From positions 24,417,915-24,481,914 of the forward strand of contig CAIIXF020000001.1 of NCBI GenBank assembly GCA_903813345.2: a DNA stretch of 64,000 bases, in the 5' to 3' direction. The notes beneath the pieces are model-generated. The model saw only the letters and a program-made list of their open reading frames with translations, made no database searches and was not told where the DNA came from. Made by a program: the position numbers and the translations under genes. Every line of letters starts with the position of its first letter. Position 1 is the first letter of the stretch. This stretch comes from Owenia fusiformis (lineage: Eukaryota; Annelida; Polychaeta; Sabellida; Oweniidae). Positions 1 to 10,970 of this stretch are shown one piece after another.

Positions 1-235
1 ATATTGTGTTGAATTTTGCCAATAGTTAACTGAATACTGCCAAAAGCTTAATGAATACTGTCAATAGTTTAATGAATACTGGCAATAGTTTAATGAATAC
101 TGGAAAAAGTTATTGAATACTATTATGAATACTAACAATTAGTTCATTGAATACTGGCAATAATATAATGAATACTGGCAATAGTTTATTGAATACTGCC
201 AATATTATAATAAATGCTGGCAATAGAACATCCTT
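1..235. repeat. 21-bp tandem repeat, about 10 copies
   Basis: The unit is about 21 bp with core TGAATACTGGCAATAGTTTA and is repeated imperfectly from the window edge to about 230. One unit is disrupted near 121-155. Because 21 is a multiple of three, a chance open frame runs through it with a 7-residue period. I do not call that frame a gene. The array may continue left of the window. Confidence 0.9.
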
Positions 236-2555
236 CTTCAAAGGACTTCATTTATGCTTAAATTCAGCCCTTCACTTAAGCCCAGTTAGTTTCATTTTAG
301 GGGTCATAAATAAGCTGAGTTTCCTAGTGGTCAACGCAGAAAATGCGTTACCAATCACAATGCTCTATACTAATTTCAATGGGCATGTTTTGTCCCTCCT
401 CTGTTTATGACCCTTAATAGGATGTAAATTACTTATAAATTGGATTCTTAAAGAGAAATGCATCCAGACTGGGGCAATAAACTCATTAGTGAACATGACA
501 TATTGCAACCATTTACATTTCAATGTGAAATGGTTGCAGTTTGCAATGGTTGCAGATTACAATGATTGTAAAGAAACGGTTGTGCAGTCGTTGAAAAAGA
601 GTTGACTTTGCTTGGTTGAACGCAATGGTTGCACAATGATTGCTTATCATTGTACAATGGTTTTTCCTTTGATCTTAGTAGTTGAAACAATCAGTATTCA
701 ATGATTGATGGAAATGCTTTAAATTCGGACTTTCAAGGTTGAATTTTTTATAAGGGTACCATAAAGTATAATTCTATTCAACTTCTTCGTCACCGTAAGA
801 GTCTTGAACAAGGTCCTGATGTATAAAACTTCAATTTGAATAAATCCAACATCATGATTTAAGATTTCCATCAACAAAAAGCGGCGATATGAACTATGGT
901 ACGAGCATTGCACTTTTTACGACTTCCTGGATGGACTTTTAGCATTCTTTTATGCCTCAATAGTAACAGGCTTTCGAGATAATAAAAGTGCTTGTCTTGT
1001 GTTTTATGTAAGTTTCTCACTGTGCATGACTTGAAGGGTGTTCTATCTTATATCGTGTATCTATTGCTCTCATGACGTTGTATCAGTTTTCGAGGTTATC
1101 TCAACAAATATAAGACATAGGCGAGATATAAAGGTCCTTCATCATTCTTGGTCCCATACATATTAGACATTAGGTTCACCTTTAATAGTTAGCAAGTTGC
1201 TTAAAATAAATCGTTCATATCCAAAGCCTCTTCAATCTGAACACCTCCCAATATGAACACTTTCTCGGTTCCTCTATACAATGTATGGTAGTATAGGGTT
1301 TGTTTCATTTTGACTGACCATACTTCATACCTTATTTTTCCTGCTTTCCGTTTCTATAGAGCGCAGATGGCATTAGCACCGAAACCTGCCTTCACCAAGA
1401 AACATATATATGTCCGAAGGTATATTAGTACAGTTCCGACCGAGCAAAACTTCAGTCGGTTATTAGCCACTGATAACCTTTACGCAGATTGGGGGCGGGG
1501 CCAGGTGCAAAACTTACACAGCCTCTTGAGCACTTAGTTTACATGAAGCTAGATTGCTAGTTAGTCCCGCGACCCCTCTCCAAACTCCCACAATCTTTAC
1601 AATACAGTAACAGTATGGTTCGCCCGTCACCGATCTGCTCATATTTTGTGAACATATGTTTGGTTTATTGCAGATGGTTTTACTGAAACATTCATATTTA
1701 TGAAATAACTCAGATCTAAGAATGTAAATTGTATTTATCGTGTATTTCTTTATATACTATATTGTATTCCTCAGTTTGTTCTGTCAGACTTGGTCTTGCT
1801 ATTTTGAATAATTGTTCAACACTATCTTAAAGTGTCTTTCAAAGACTTAGAAGGAGAATTTGAGATTTCGAGCCATATGTCTCAAGAAAATGCTCTTACC
1901 TTTCTAGTAGGATGAGTTCATGTGCCAAAAACAGCTGATCAAAGGATATATATCATTTTCCAATTGACAATTTTTGTTGAGCCCTGCATTTTTAACACTG
2001 TTTTTGACAGGAAGTCATACCCAAAATGAAAACTGAATAAAACAACATTTATCCTAAATGTAGATCAAAATACTTACTCAGACATGCAAAATGTTATTAT
2101 TAGTAGTAATGCTGATCATTTTTAAGAAATTTAAGCATGTAAATAAGACTTTTTTCGTCCATGATTATATAGATAAATAAAACTATACAAAACGTGCATT
2201 ATATCCTGGATTACAATTTATATAATAGTAAAATAGGATTTACACAGCATTACATGTGTAGCATATATATATACTTGCTATTTATTACTCAGTGGTCTTT
2301 TCAGTGACAAACAAGCACTATTACGGTTATTAAACTTTATTAATACACATATAAATTACAATAAATACGACTCTGAAATATTACGTGTTTTAGAGAATTA
2401 AGTTAATATTTATTAAGCACGATAGTCCATAAAGATGCACCAATACGTTAATGAAATGAATGTTTATTGGTATGTTTACTATGTGAATATATTTAGTGTC
2501 AATGTTCACTTTAATTCAATAGATTGTGATCTAATATTTCATCAACAATGACAAC
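236..2555. other. Non-coding AT-rich stretch
   Basis: No supported gene. Between about 515 and 690 the words AATGGTTGCA and CAATGATTG recur several times as a short degenerate repeat. An isolated GC-rich word (GGGGGCGGGGCC, about 1490-1502) resembles an Sp1 box but has no recognisable gene beside it. The remainder is plain AT-rich sequence. Confidence 0.6.
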
Positions 2556-2559
2556 TCTC

Positions 2560-3141
2560 TTCGGCTAATGGTTCGGCTAATAAATTCAGCTAATTCGTCG
2601 ACTAATCTGTCGGCTAATTCGTCGGCTAATCTGTCGGCTAATTCTTCGGCTAACAGGGTTGTTTATGATATTAAGTTCGGCTAACCAGCTTCGGCTAACA
2701 GGATTATTTATAATGTTCGGCTAACTCTTTCGGCTAGCAGAACAATGTTTATAACAATTAGAATTCAGCAACTTGTTTCGGCTAATCACTTGATTGAGCT
2801 ACCATGAAGACTTTTTGTGTGCTTCAATAGGCTAACCAAGAATAACATAACCTTAAACCTGGAAATATATAGAATACAATTCGGCTAATTAACACAATTC
2901 GGCTAATCAACACAATTCGGCTAATTGCTCTGTTCTACTGAATTGACCCATAGATTCGGCTAATTTCCCTGATCGGCCGGCTAATGTTGTGGAATTTCCG
3001 GCTAAACACCAGGCTAAACTCCAAAACAATCGGCTAATTGTAACCCTAGAACAACCCAATATAGAGGGAGAATGCAACATCGGCTAATATACCTTTACAA
3101 TAGCTCAATAGTCGGCTAAAATGGCTAGCTCGGCTAACTTA
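2560..3141. repeat. Dispersed CGGCTAA motif cluster
   Basis: About 28 occurrences of TTCGGCTAAT or close variants (TCGGCTAAC, CCGGCTAAT, AGGCTAAC) lie within 580 bp, all in the same orientation. Spacing is irregular, from about 10 to 60 bp, with unrelated AT-rich DNA between them. It is therefore not a simple tandem array. It may be a decayed minisatellite or a cluster of binding sites. Confidence 0.8.
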
Positions 3142-3469
3142 CCACAAGTCTTGTCAGTGGTTTCCGATTCTTCACGAGAATGGCGGTCGTAACCAGGACA
3201 CGGACTTATATAGGAATCCAAACCATTGTTTTACGTCATATTCAAACTTCGCGCTTCTATAATGGCAAACTTTTTGCAGAACGGAAATAATCTATATATC
3301 ACTAGTTTTACTTATTTACTCCAAATTAAAGCTTCAATTATATTCTGATAAATCATTTAAGATCCTTGCATTTAATTGCAACATTATCAAATATTCAGAA
3401 ACAGCTTAACGCTTCTCATAAGTTTTGATTTCGTTTCACCATTAATAATCTACTTCCGGTCAGAGCAGA
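3142..3469. other. AT-rich spacer
   Basis: No gene or clear repeat seen between the CGGCTAA cluster and the foldback that follows. Confidence 0.5.
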
Positions 3470-4105
3470 AGAAACCAATTTTAAAGGAATATTCCTTGCC
3501 AAACCATCTCTCTCCTCATATGGTAGCTATAACCATATATATGCTTGCCATGTTTAGCAAAACACGCAAAAATGTTTTGATATGGTCAAATTTGATCACT
3601 TAGAAATGTGATGCTCAATTCCAGTAAGCTGCCATCTTTTAAAATTTCACACAGGAAGTGATGTCATCGACTCTCAACTTTGCATATAGCATTAGGTGAG
3701 GAGCTATTAAGAATTACAAAACCAGCTAAATATTCTTTTTCAACTTTGTATCTTATTTAATCCTTCTGAAAATCTCTTCTTTTATTCTAAGTTGACAAGC
3801 CCTGAAAATATTTTTGCACAGAAAGTAATGGTCACTTGTCTAGAAGTGATTTTGTGCTACTTTCCTATACTGTTATGGGCAAGGTTATAGAAGTTGAGAG
3901 TTGATGACATCACTTCCTGCAAGAAATCTTAAAAGATGGCAGCTCACTGGAAATAAGCACTAGCTTTTTAAATGATCAATATTGACCATATTAAAACATT
4001 TTCCCATGTTTTGCTAAATATGGAAACTATATATATGATTATAGCTACCATATCAAGAGAGAAAGGGTCTGGCAAGGAATATTCCTTTAAAGATTTCTCG
4101 GAACA
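3470..4105. repeat. Foldback (inverted-repeat) element
   Basis: The left arm at about 3474-3687 and the right arm at about 3885-4105 are imperfect reverse complements. Matched words include AAAGGAATATTCCTTGCCA with TGGCAAGGAATATTCCTTT, and AAGATGGCAGC with GCTGCCATCTT. About 190 bp separates the arms. It is probably a non-autonomous TIR/foldback element. The outer ends and target duplication could not be fixed. Confidence 0.75.
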
Positions 4106-4373
4106 TTTTGTAAGTTTTCTCATTTTTATACTAGACTTCATGTCATTTACGTATAATTTATCGTTTCTTTACATTACAGGGGTAACTTTGATCACTGATA
4201 TAAGTTCGATTTATTATATATATCATATCTTATTGTATAAAAGGACTTCAGATTTTCATTCATAAAAATGACGATCCACGATCGTCACATTACTCCCCTC
4301 TTCTTTATGAGATGTGTCCTCACATCTGTCATAAAAGAATAAATATATATATTTAACATATTTACAATTTTCC
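4106..4373. other. AT-rich spacer downstream of zinc-finger gene
   Basis: No gene seen. This is the probable region just beyond the 3' end of the minus-strand zinc-finger gene. Confidence 0.5.
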
Positions 4374-4379
4374 TTTATT
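4374..4379 (-). terminator. Candidate polyadenylation signal AATAAA
   Basis: On the minus strand AATAAA overlaps the TAA stop codon of the zinc-finger gene, which would give a very short 3' UTR. The hexamer is seen in the sequence; its use is inferred. Confidence 0.4.
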
Positions 4380-5623
4380 ACAATATAATACAATTTCTAT
4401 TAGAGGTCTCTGGTCTATCCCATTGTAGTCTTGCCTGACAGGCAACGTCCTTAGTGTTCAAATTGCTGTCTACAACATTCCCTACACTACAACTGTCCTC
4501 ATCACTACCGCTATTACCATCACTTTCACCGCTACTACTATCACTGTCCCCACTACTACCATCACTGTCCCCACTACTACCATCATTGTCCCCACTAATA
4601 CCATCACTGTCCCCACTACTACCATCACTGTCACTACTACTACCACTGCTCTCACTGCCATCACCCTGTCCATCCCTGCATTCATCGTCACCAGAACCAT
4701 CACCTCTATCGCCACATTCACCATCATCATCCTCCACTTCTACACTCTCCTTCGCTACAACAGAGTTCATATATTTCAATATCTCTCACATATTATTAGT
4801 GTTTACTTATTCATTATATACCTTCTATGTATATTACTTTTATTAGTTAAATTATCTCACCTTCTACACTCTCCTTCGCTTTCTGCTCTTTCTCCCACTC
4901 TTCTCTCAACTCCTTCCTCATCGTCTCCCGTTTCCTCTCCTCTCTTTTCTCAGTCTCCTTCGTTCGTCTAATCATTCTCTGCAAGTTGCTTTCTTGCCTT
5001 GGGTTTCTCTTTAGACGAACTAGTGTTGGCGATTCTGAATAAACAGGCAATCCAACCAAATCTATCGACACCCCTGGCTCCTCTCCCAAATCCTCTTCCG
5101 CCTGTATCAGTCTTTGTTCCACCACCTTCTTGTTTTCCACTTCCATCCTCCTTCGCTTTCTCTCCGCATCAACCCTCTTCACCTGCTCCTTACACTTCTG
5201 CTCATGCTCCCTCACTCCCTCAGCCAACTTCTGCTCCAATCCTCGCATCTCCTCATCGAACTTGTTGCATCTTTCCTTGAACTCCATCTCTTTACGTCTC
5301 CCACTTCCTGCTTCTTCTCTCTCCTTCGTTCTCTCATCTTCTACTTTCCTCCTTTTTACACTCTCCTCCTCCTCCTCCTCCTCGGACCTTCTCTTCAACG
5401 GTTCTACGTAGTACTTGCTTGGGACAACTTCAAAACCATACTGATGTTCTCTTGACAACTTATGAAGCCTGAGCCTGTGGTTAAAGAGATCTTCTTTCCT
5501 TGTGAAACGTCTATTGCATACATCACATATAAACAACTTGACTGTCCTTTGGTGGACCCGCCTATGCCTGCTCAGGCTACTTGAATGTGAGAAGCTCACG
5601 TCACAGGATTCACAGGGAAACAT
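4378..5623 (-). CDS. Two-exon C2H2 zinc-finger / coiled-coil protein with acidic DSG-repeat tail
   Basis: Exon A spans 5623-4861 and exon B 4754-4378, joined across a 106-nt GT-AG intron. The coding length is 1140 nt, so the protein is 379 residues. Residues about 1-60 hold two C2H2 fingers: C-x2-C-x12-H-x3-H starting FPCESC, and C-x2-C-x12-H-x4-H starting FICDVC. Residues about 85-250 are very rich in E, K and R and should form a coiled coil. Exon B encodes an acidic low-complexity tail of Ser-Gly-Asp-Ser-Asp-Gly repeats (near 4520-4660), ending in a Cys-containing tail. A TTTGCAG acceptor sits directly before the ATG at 5623, so an upstream exon is likely and this ATG may be internal. DNA binding and nuclear location are inferred from the fingers. 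I do not recognise an orthologue. A transposon-derived gene remains possible because a gypsy element ends about 165 bp upstream. Confidence 0.65.
4520..4660 (-). repeat. Coding minisatellite, about 21-bp unit
   Basis: Plus-strand units of the type CACTACTACCATCACTGTCC are repeated 5-6 times and encode the Asp-Ser-Gly repeats of the zinc-finger protein's tail. The unit keeps frame. Copy number is expected to vary between individuals. Confidence 0.8.
4755..4860 (-). other. 106-nt GT-AG intron flanked by a 20-bp direct repeat
   Basis: On the minus strand the donor is GAAG/GTGAG at 4861/4860 and the acceptor is TTGTAG/CG at 4755/4754. The phase is 1 and the reading frame is kept. The same 20 bases occur at 4861-4880 (end of exon A) and at 4737-4756 (acceptor AG plus start of exon B). 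The spliced protein therefore repeats the peptide AKESVE. Confidence 0.65.
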
Positions 5624-5941
5624 CTGCAAATATAACATGGCAGTTATTAATGATATCTCTCTATCATTTATTTATTATTACTTAATTATTACTTTTTTTA
5701 TATTTTCCTTTTACAGAGCCTATTTAATCACATCAGGATTTACTACATAAATTTTAATACTAAATTTACAATAACCTGACAGCTCATTCTCCCCACATCC
5801 TCTTCAAAATCCTCCTTCCCCAGAACAGATTTGTTTAAAAAAACAACAAAAAAACAAACAAAACAACAACAACGATAAACATGCGTCATTATAAATCAAT
5901 ATTTATTAACAGCATATTTAATAAACACTATTTCAATGGAT
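5624..5941. other. Spacer between zinc-finger exon and gypsy integrase, with a candidate polypurine tract
   Basis: The minus-strand purine run AGAGGATGTGGGGAGA (5804-5789) lies about 140 bp beyond the integrase stop, where a Ty3/gypsy polypurine tract would be expected. Only about 165 bp remains before the zinc-finger exon. A full 3' LTR is therefore absent or very short. A run of A and AAC repeats lies near 5838-5878. Confidence 0.45.
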
Positions 5942-7648
5942 CTAATAAATCCAATCTCCATATCTATTTGGTGACTTCCATAACCTTCCCCTTTCACTTG
6001 TTTTAAGGATAGGTTGGGTATCGTCTTCATCTTCTTGATGATCTGGTTCTTCTATGACTATCTCTTGTTCCATATTTTCGCTACTCATACTTTCATTGTT
6101 AGTTTGAACATCTGGGAAATATTTCTTAAGTCTGTCTATGTGCACAACTTTTGGAGTTCTATCACTGCTTAATATCTGAACTCTGTAATTCACGTCAGAC
6201 ATTTTCTCTGTTACTACACATGGACCCTTCCATGGACAACTCAGTTTCTTAGTGTTACCAACTGGGATAGCAGGACAATGCACCCAAACATGATCATTCT
6301 TTTCAAAGGTTCTTGGCTGGACTCTGACATCATAATTCTTCTTCTGTCTATTTGCAGCTTTTCCTAGAACGTCCCTTGCAATTTGATGCGCCTCTTCCAT
6401 CTTTTGTCGAAGTTCAAAGGCATATGCATTCGAGGGCATTGTTGTATTAGGTGGTGCACCAATCTGCAGATCAATAGGCATCTCCACTTCTCTTCCAAGC
6501 ATTAACATGTTTGGACTTTGTCTGGTACTCTCGTGTTGAGGTGCTCTGTATGCCATCAAAAGACACGGTAAATGTTCGTCCCAATCCCTCTGATTCTTTT
6601 GTACATACATGCTCAACATCGTCTCCATGGTTCTGTTAAACCTCTCTACAAGGCCATTACATCTAGGGTGAAACGCTGTCGTACGTGTTTTCTTTACATC
6701 CAGAAGAGAGCACATTTCACTGAACAAAATCGATTCAAAGTTCGACCCCTGGTCTGAGTGAATTTCACGAGGAATTCCAAATCGTACGATAAATTCATTG
6801 ACTATTTTCTTTGCCACAGTTACAGCTGTCTGATTTGGCATTGGGTAACATTCAACCCATTTAGTGAAGTAATCTGTAAGCACCAGTATATTCCTATTTC
6901 CGGAATATGTTTCTGGTAATGGCCCTACAACATCAACAGCCAGCCTCTCCAGAGGTGCTCCAACAGTACACTGTTGAAGTTGAGCATTTTTACTACCACC
7001 ATGATGCTTCTTGGATCCACATTGGTGACACTTTTTAACCCAATCGACAACATCTTCTTTCATTTGATACCAGAAGAAACGATTCCGCACTTCAGTTAAC
7101 GTTCTTGCCATACCCAAATGTCCTGCAGTCTTTGAATTGTGCAGAGCATATAATACATCACTTTTCAAGCATGTTGGTAGCACTAGTTGCCACTTAGTTT
7201 GACGTTGATCATCAGAATCCCATTTTCTATATAGAATCTGATCATGAATGACTAAACGTTCCCATTCAGCCAGCAGCATTTTTGTTGCTGGTGATCTCAT
7301 AGATACTTTCTCTCCTGTTGGTCGGTCCATACCAGAGGACTTCCAACGTAAGACATGTTTTATGTTATGATCTTCTGACTGCATTTCCAGAATGGAACTG
7401 CGAGTCCAACCTTCAATCCAACTATCGGAATGATTATCAGTTGTATTGACTATGTACACATGGTTTATCACATCACCATGCTTCTTATTTTTACTATGTT
7501 CTTTTGCCTGTTGTTTCAGGACATCAGATTTAGTTTCAGAGAATAGATCACTCTCTTCGCTTATCCCACATTGTTTACAGGGTATTCTACTTAACCAATC
7601 AGCATTCCCGTGCTTTTTACCAGGACGGTGCTGAATTTCCAATTTCAT
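5942..7648 (-). CDS. Gypsy integrase with the C-terminal end of RNase H
   Basis: The frame is open for 568 codons. It starts inside the end of RNase H (HRPGKKHGNADWLSR, typical of the RT-integrase linker). An HHCC zinc-binding domain follows, with GHLG and CHQC visible. The DDE core has the three acidic residues in context: DVVGPLP, SDQGSNFE and LVERFNRT. A GPY/F-like module (CPWKGPCVV) and an acidic tail follow. Integrase inserts the element's cDNA into host DNA. All catalytic residues look intact, in contrast to the damaged RT. The frame differs from the RT frame at about 7648, so it could not be made as part of one polyprotein in this copy. The first codon is not a true start. Confidence 0.9.
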   Translation of the reverse strand: MKLEIQHRPGKKHGNADWLSRIPCKQCGISEESDLFSETKSDVLKQQAKEHSKNKKHGDVINHVYIVNTTDNHSDSWIEGWTRSSILEMQSEDHNIKHVLRWKSSGMDRPTGEKVSMRSPATKMLLAEWERLVIHDQILYRKWDSDDQRQTKWQLVLPTCLKSDVLYALHNSKTAGHLGMARTLTEVRNRFFWYQMKEDVVDWVKKCHQCGSKKHHGGSKNAQLQQCTVGAPLERLAVDVVGPLPETYSGNRNILVLTDYFTKWVECYPMPNQTAVTVAKKIVNEFIVRFGIPREIHSDQGSNFESILFSEMCSLLDVKKTRTTAFHPRCNGLVERFNRTMETMLSMYVQKNQRDWDEHLPCLLMAYRAPQHESTRQSPNMLMLGREVEMPIDLQIGAPPNTTMPSNAYAFELRQKMEEAHQIARDVLGKAANRQKKNYDVRVQPRTFEKNDHVWVHCPAIPVGNTKKLSCPWKGPCVVTEKMSDVNYRVQILSSDRTPKVVHIDRLKKYFPDVQTNNESMSSENMEQEIVIEEPDHQEDEDDTQPILKTSERGRLWKSPNRYGDWIY

Positions 7649-7649
7649 A

Positions 7650-9270
7650 GGTTCCGAGTATTTCTAGCCATCGTGCCACCTGCCCTTCAGGTTCTTTGAA
7701 ATTGAACAGCCAGTGCAATGCAGCATGGTCTGTACGTAGCAAAAACAACTTCATTGCCTTCTTGAACCTGACTCAAAACTCCACCAACAGCCCAATCGCT
7801 GGCATCAGTATCCAATATGAAACTTTTATCAAATTGTGGATACCTCAATATAGGTGCGCTTTTCAACCGACTTTTCAAGTTCACAAATGCTTCTTCACAA
7901 GCAGGTGACCAATTGAATGGTTCTTTCTTTTCTGTCAAAAGAGTCAAAGGCTTTGCTATTTCAGAATAATTCTGCACAAATTTCCTATAGTACCCACATG
8001 TACCAAGAAATGATCGCACTTGAGATGCATCTTTCAAGTGAAGCCATTTTTCAATACACTCTATCTTAGCTGGGTCAGGTGCAATTCCCGATTCTGAAAC
8101 AATATGCCCTAGAAATGTCACGCTTTTTCTGAAAAGAAAGCACTTCTTGGCTTTTAATTTGAGTGTATATTTCCTGAATCTCTCAAAGACATGACTCAAT
8201 CTCTCAACTTGAGCCTCAAAAGAAGGGGCATAAGTTATGACGTCATCTAAATAGACTAGGCATTCTTCGTATTGTAGCCCTGACATAACAACTTCCATCA
8301 ATCTCTCAAAAGTAGCAGGGGCGTTACACAGCCCAAAAGGCATTACTCTAAAATTATAGAGTCCATTGCCTGTACAAAACGCAGTTTTGTCCCGATCTCT
8401 CTCATCAACTAAACAAGAATCTAAACAAGAATCAATTAATGGTAAAGGATATGCATCCTTATATGTTACATTGTTGACCTTTCTATAATCCACACAAAAG
8501 CACAGAGTACCATCTTTCTTTTTAACCAAAACGATGGGTGAACTCCATGCACTCTGAGATCTTTCAATAACACCTCTTTCAAGCATATCATTTATTTGTC
8601 TATCAACTTCAGATTTCTGATGATATGGGACTTTCCGCGGCCTCTGTCTTATAGGCCTCGAATCACCCACATTTATAGTGTGTTTCACAGCATCTGTCTG
8701 ACCTAAATCACTATCAGATGTAGTAAAAATGTCTTCATAATCGATTAGCAATTTTGTAACAATTGCTTTTTGATCACAGTCTAGATTTTCCGTAGACCTT
8801 TCAACAAGATCCACCATATGCTCTGGTATGGCTTTCAAAGTATCTGATTTATTGACTAAATTTACTCGCACATTCTTACCAGGCTTTGCCTTTTTGGTAT
8901 CAACTATTTCATCGACATCTAAGGATATCATCTCAAATTGCCCTAAAACCGACCCCTTCCTAAGAAACTGGGGCTCAGTACTGGTATTAATAACTTTTAC
9001 AGGCATTTGACCTGCCATTTGTACCAGAGAATTAGCAATAGCAATATCACTGTCTTGATGATTTATTATCACACCCAGTATGACATCATTGTCTAACATC
9101 TTGTTTGTACACTGTAAACCTGCATAGTATAAATGCGGCAGTTCGCTTGTCACTGGTAGAAAGTCATTAATCACACATCTGGTGTTCTTGCACATGCGTA
9201 GTGGTAATAAAATCTGTCTTAGAAAATATGGCTGTGGTGTTTGAAGGCTATGTCATGTTGTCTGGTAAGC
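7650..9270 (-). pseudogene. Gypsy reverse transcriptase/RNase H, internally deleted
   Basis: Recognisable blocks in order are a protease-RT linker, the RT start (VKHTINVGDSRPIRQRPRKV), the finger motif SSPIVLVKKKDGT, the palm motif VMPFGLCNAPATFERLM, the catalytic YLDD box and the RNase H start DTDASDW. Two internal deletions are evident. Between CLDSCL and VDERDRDKTAF about 25-30 residues that normally include the first catalytic Asp (the LDL-SGY block) are missing. After EVVFA about 40 residues of RNase H are missing before LRTDHAALHW, which then reads in another frame down to about 7650. The active enzyme would copy element RNA into DNA. This copy cannot. Confidence 0.88.
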
Positions 9271-10970
9271 TTAAAATCTATGATTTCTACCTACATTTCT
9301 CTGTTTAAACCTATTGCCTAATTATCTTAAGATATTAAAGACTTGCTGAATCATATTTATTTGGTCATTATGTTACTATTTTAAAGGTATCAGTTAATTT
9401 AAAATATATATTTTTTGCATTTTTAAGTGTACTTTTCCTTCATATTTTCTATCTTTTCCTACTTTTTTACTTCAAAACTTTTTTCATAGTGAGAATCAAT
9501 GGGGTATTATGAAACAATATCACTTGAAGAAAAGTGTACATTATTTTGTTTAAAGAAGATATTGGAATTTTAATTTGGTAGGTGTTGGCCAAAGTTGATA
9601 TTTTTAACATTAGTTTGAATAGGCAACTTTGAGCTGTTGCTTGCAGAAAACAAGTGATATATCAAAGGAAAAAAATAATGTAGAAAATTGATTTAGATGA
9701 GCAGAAAGACGAGACTTTTAAGTACAAAACCATCAAAAAATTATAGGATTCAAAAAGTAGAATCAATTCTCGAAATCGTTGTTCCCTCTTCAAAAGAGAA
9801 GACGCGAAAATCTTTCCTTATAAGGGCAAAATATTTCCCATGATGCAGTTCGCGGAGGAACAAATTTATACTTCCTTATTTTCCCTCATAGGTTTAACAT
9901 GGGGATTTTCACACCTATTTTTCAAACGATATATTCATTCATATTCCCGTACAAGAGTACAGAAAAAATTATTAGAAACGATTGATCTCTCATTAATCTT
10001 AATATAACAGCTATTTTTTTCATTGTATTAATTAATAGCGCGGTGAAAACGATGATTGAAAAGTGAGAAAATATTCCGGAAGAGAATGTCACGTGATCGG
10101 TAGACTAGTCGCCATATTGGAAAAAACAATTCCATTCGACTTTCAATACTTTCATGCCAATCTTACCGCACTACAAACTGCGACATCGATGCAACAACTG
10201 AATAAAAGTATTCATCTTCAAATTACATTATAGAGTTACGTTGAAAACCCACAAACAACTGAGCAGTAGACCAAAGAAGACGCGTCGCTATTATATAGGT
10301 CAATCTGTTCAGTGGTCTGAAAGCAAATCTATAGTACTCGTTTCCGAATTTTGTTGTTCATTGTACAATCTTTTATTGATTAAACTCGGTATACTGACTA
10401 TTAAAGCAATGACAAAGAAGAATACTTACGATGGTGCCATTGTTTTATTTAGCGTGCGGGTGTAATCACAAAATTGAGTAATTAGTTTGATTTAGAACTT
10501 TCGTGTCACACAAATAGCTACGCGAAATGCAGTGGGAAAATATTGACCAATCAAATTTTGTCCTTTTTGAGTGCTTTTTCAGTGTATATTTGCGAACGTT
10601 CTGATTCAAAGAGCGAACCGCGAAAAGGAGAATTGGAAAAGTGACTTTTCATGCAAATGTGTACTAAAATTAAAATTTTATTCATGAACTAGTGTTTCAT
10701 TTACAAAAGATAGATACAATGGAATGTGTTAGAATTCGGTTGATTATGATTGAAGTTTGTTAACTTTTTTTACATCTTTGAATTACCAATTGATCATTCT
10801 TTCTAGTTATTGCAAAAGATAAAGTTTCTAAGTAAGTTTAAACGAGGAATAACATGAAAAGAGATTGCGGTTTAATTAACCAAAAGTGGCTATAGCATTA
10901 ACTTTCTACAGTGGAAGACTGTTTGACCTACTAGTAAACAAAGCTAAGAACTGGATACTGGGCTAATTAA
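9271..10970. other. 1.7-kb non-coding insertion splitting gypsy pol
   Basis: Gypsy polyproteins normally run from protease into RT with a short linker. Here about 1.7 kb of AT-rich DNA without gypsy coding potential intervenes. I could not find clear terminal repeats or a target duplication at its edges. Near 10090-10130 there is a CACGTG box and a YY1-like GCCATATT word. No gene could be supported. It may be a later insertion, or the join of two gypsy fragments. Confidence 0.6.

Noticed and set aside
147-410. 87-codon plus-strand frame with MNTGN repeats
   Set aside because: It is the translation of the 21-bp tandem repeat plus unique DNA, with no start context or domain.
4454-5455. Several Ser/Leu/Pro-rich plus-strand frames
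   Set aside because: They are antisense shadows of the zinc-finger gene's repeat and coiled-coil regions.
9226-9262. Plus-strand ATG reading MAVVFEGYVMLS followed by GGTAAGC, like a first coding exon
   Set aside because: No in-phase acceptor with an open continuation was found. The first good acceptor (about 9646) leads straight to a stop.
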